From Desulfovibrio sp. (lineage in GTDB: Bacteria > Desulfobacterota > Desulfovibrionia > Desulfovibrionales > Desulfovibrionaceae), in the NCBI GenBank assembly GCA_003512875.1, contig DONZ01000243.1, forward strand, positions 1-5,545: 5,545 nucleotides of DNA, read 5' to 3'. Under the pieces are notes generated by a model. The model saw nothing but the letters and a program-made list of their open reading frames with translations. It ran no database searches and had not been told where the DNA came from. A program made the position numbers and the translations under genes. This document shows positions 5,517 to 5,545 of this stretch, one piece after another (position 1 is the first letter of the stretch; each line of letters opens with the position of its first letter).

Positions 5517-5543
5517 AAAGCAGCTGTTTTATACAGTTGCTTT
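5517..5543. other. Near copy of the tracrRNA terminator stem at the window edge
   Basis: AAGCAGCTGT at 5518-5527 and ACAGTTGCTT at 5533-5542 form a 10-bp stem (one G-T pair), extended by A5517 with T5543. The right arm is identical to that of the tracrRNA terminator (4942-4951), and the left arm differs by one base. The window ends two bases after the stem and no T run is visible, so its role cannot be decided. Confidence 0.5.
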
Positions 5544-5545
5544 AC

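Larger units (their letters stand above)
4960..5545. other. Intergenic region without a convincing gene
   Basis: This stretch of almost 590 bases follows the tracrRNA and is very AT-rich in its first half. I see no open frame on either strand with both a ribosome binding site and recognisable protein features. It holds a possible coding remnant (5252-5338), a hairpin that could end minus-strand transcripts (5322-5368), two copies of AGAAACACGT (5382-5391 and 5428-5437), a second hairpin (5464-5499) beside a G-rich run, and at the right edge a near copy of the tracrRNA terminator stem (5517-5543). The mixture of small repeats and broken frames suggests old insertions or a gene boundary. Confidence 0.6.

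Noticed and set aside
4871..5545. Second CRISPR array, csn2 or cas4 gene to the right of the tracrRNA
   Set aside because: No repeat copies beyond the anti-repeat and no suitable open frame are present. The locus is consistent with II-C without these genes.

Overview
The window holds an almost complete, compact type II-C CRISPR-Cas9 locus from an AT-rich bacterium. In order along the minus strand lie cas9, cas1 and cas2. Beyond cas2 is a CRISPR array that runs off the left edge. Upstream of cas9 a tracrRNA gene points the other way. There is no csn2 or cas4 next to cas1-cas2, which with the ~1000-residue Cas9 resembling the Neisseria meningitidis enzyme places it in subtype II-C. The species cannot be read from this window. 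The AT-rich background and strong AAGGAG-type ribosome binding sites would fit a low-GC Firmicute (for example a gut Negativicute), but this is only a guess.

Layout. 1-491: eight identical 36-bp repeats (the first cut by the window edge) and seven 30-bp spacers, with guide RNA read on the plus strand. Each repeat contains a full promoter-like sequence (TTGCCT, 17 bp, TAAAAT preceded by TG). 494-537: a 16-bp perfect stem with a T run, ending array transcription where it meets the convergent cas operon. 547-852: cas2. 885-1772: cas1. 1783-4773: cas9, whose likely start is an ATG 39 bases inside the longest open frame. 4797-4832: interleaved divergent promoters for cas9 and tracrRNA. About 4830-4959: tracrRNA, with an anti-repeat, two small hairpins and a terminator. 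4960-5545: no convincing gene, only a possible decayed coding tail, several hairpins, a short direct repeat, and at the right edge a near copy of the tracrRNA terminator stem.

How it works together (family knowledge applied to what is seen): crRNAs start inside each spacer from repeat-borne promoters and pair with the tracrRNA anti-repeat over 28 bp. They load Cas9, whose RuvC and HNH catalytic residues are all present. Cas1 and Cas2 keep their key residues and should add spacers. The system looks intact. Its most individual features are the promoter geometry, a 19-residue insertion after RuvC-I, and a changed residue in the predicted PAM-reading segment.
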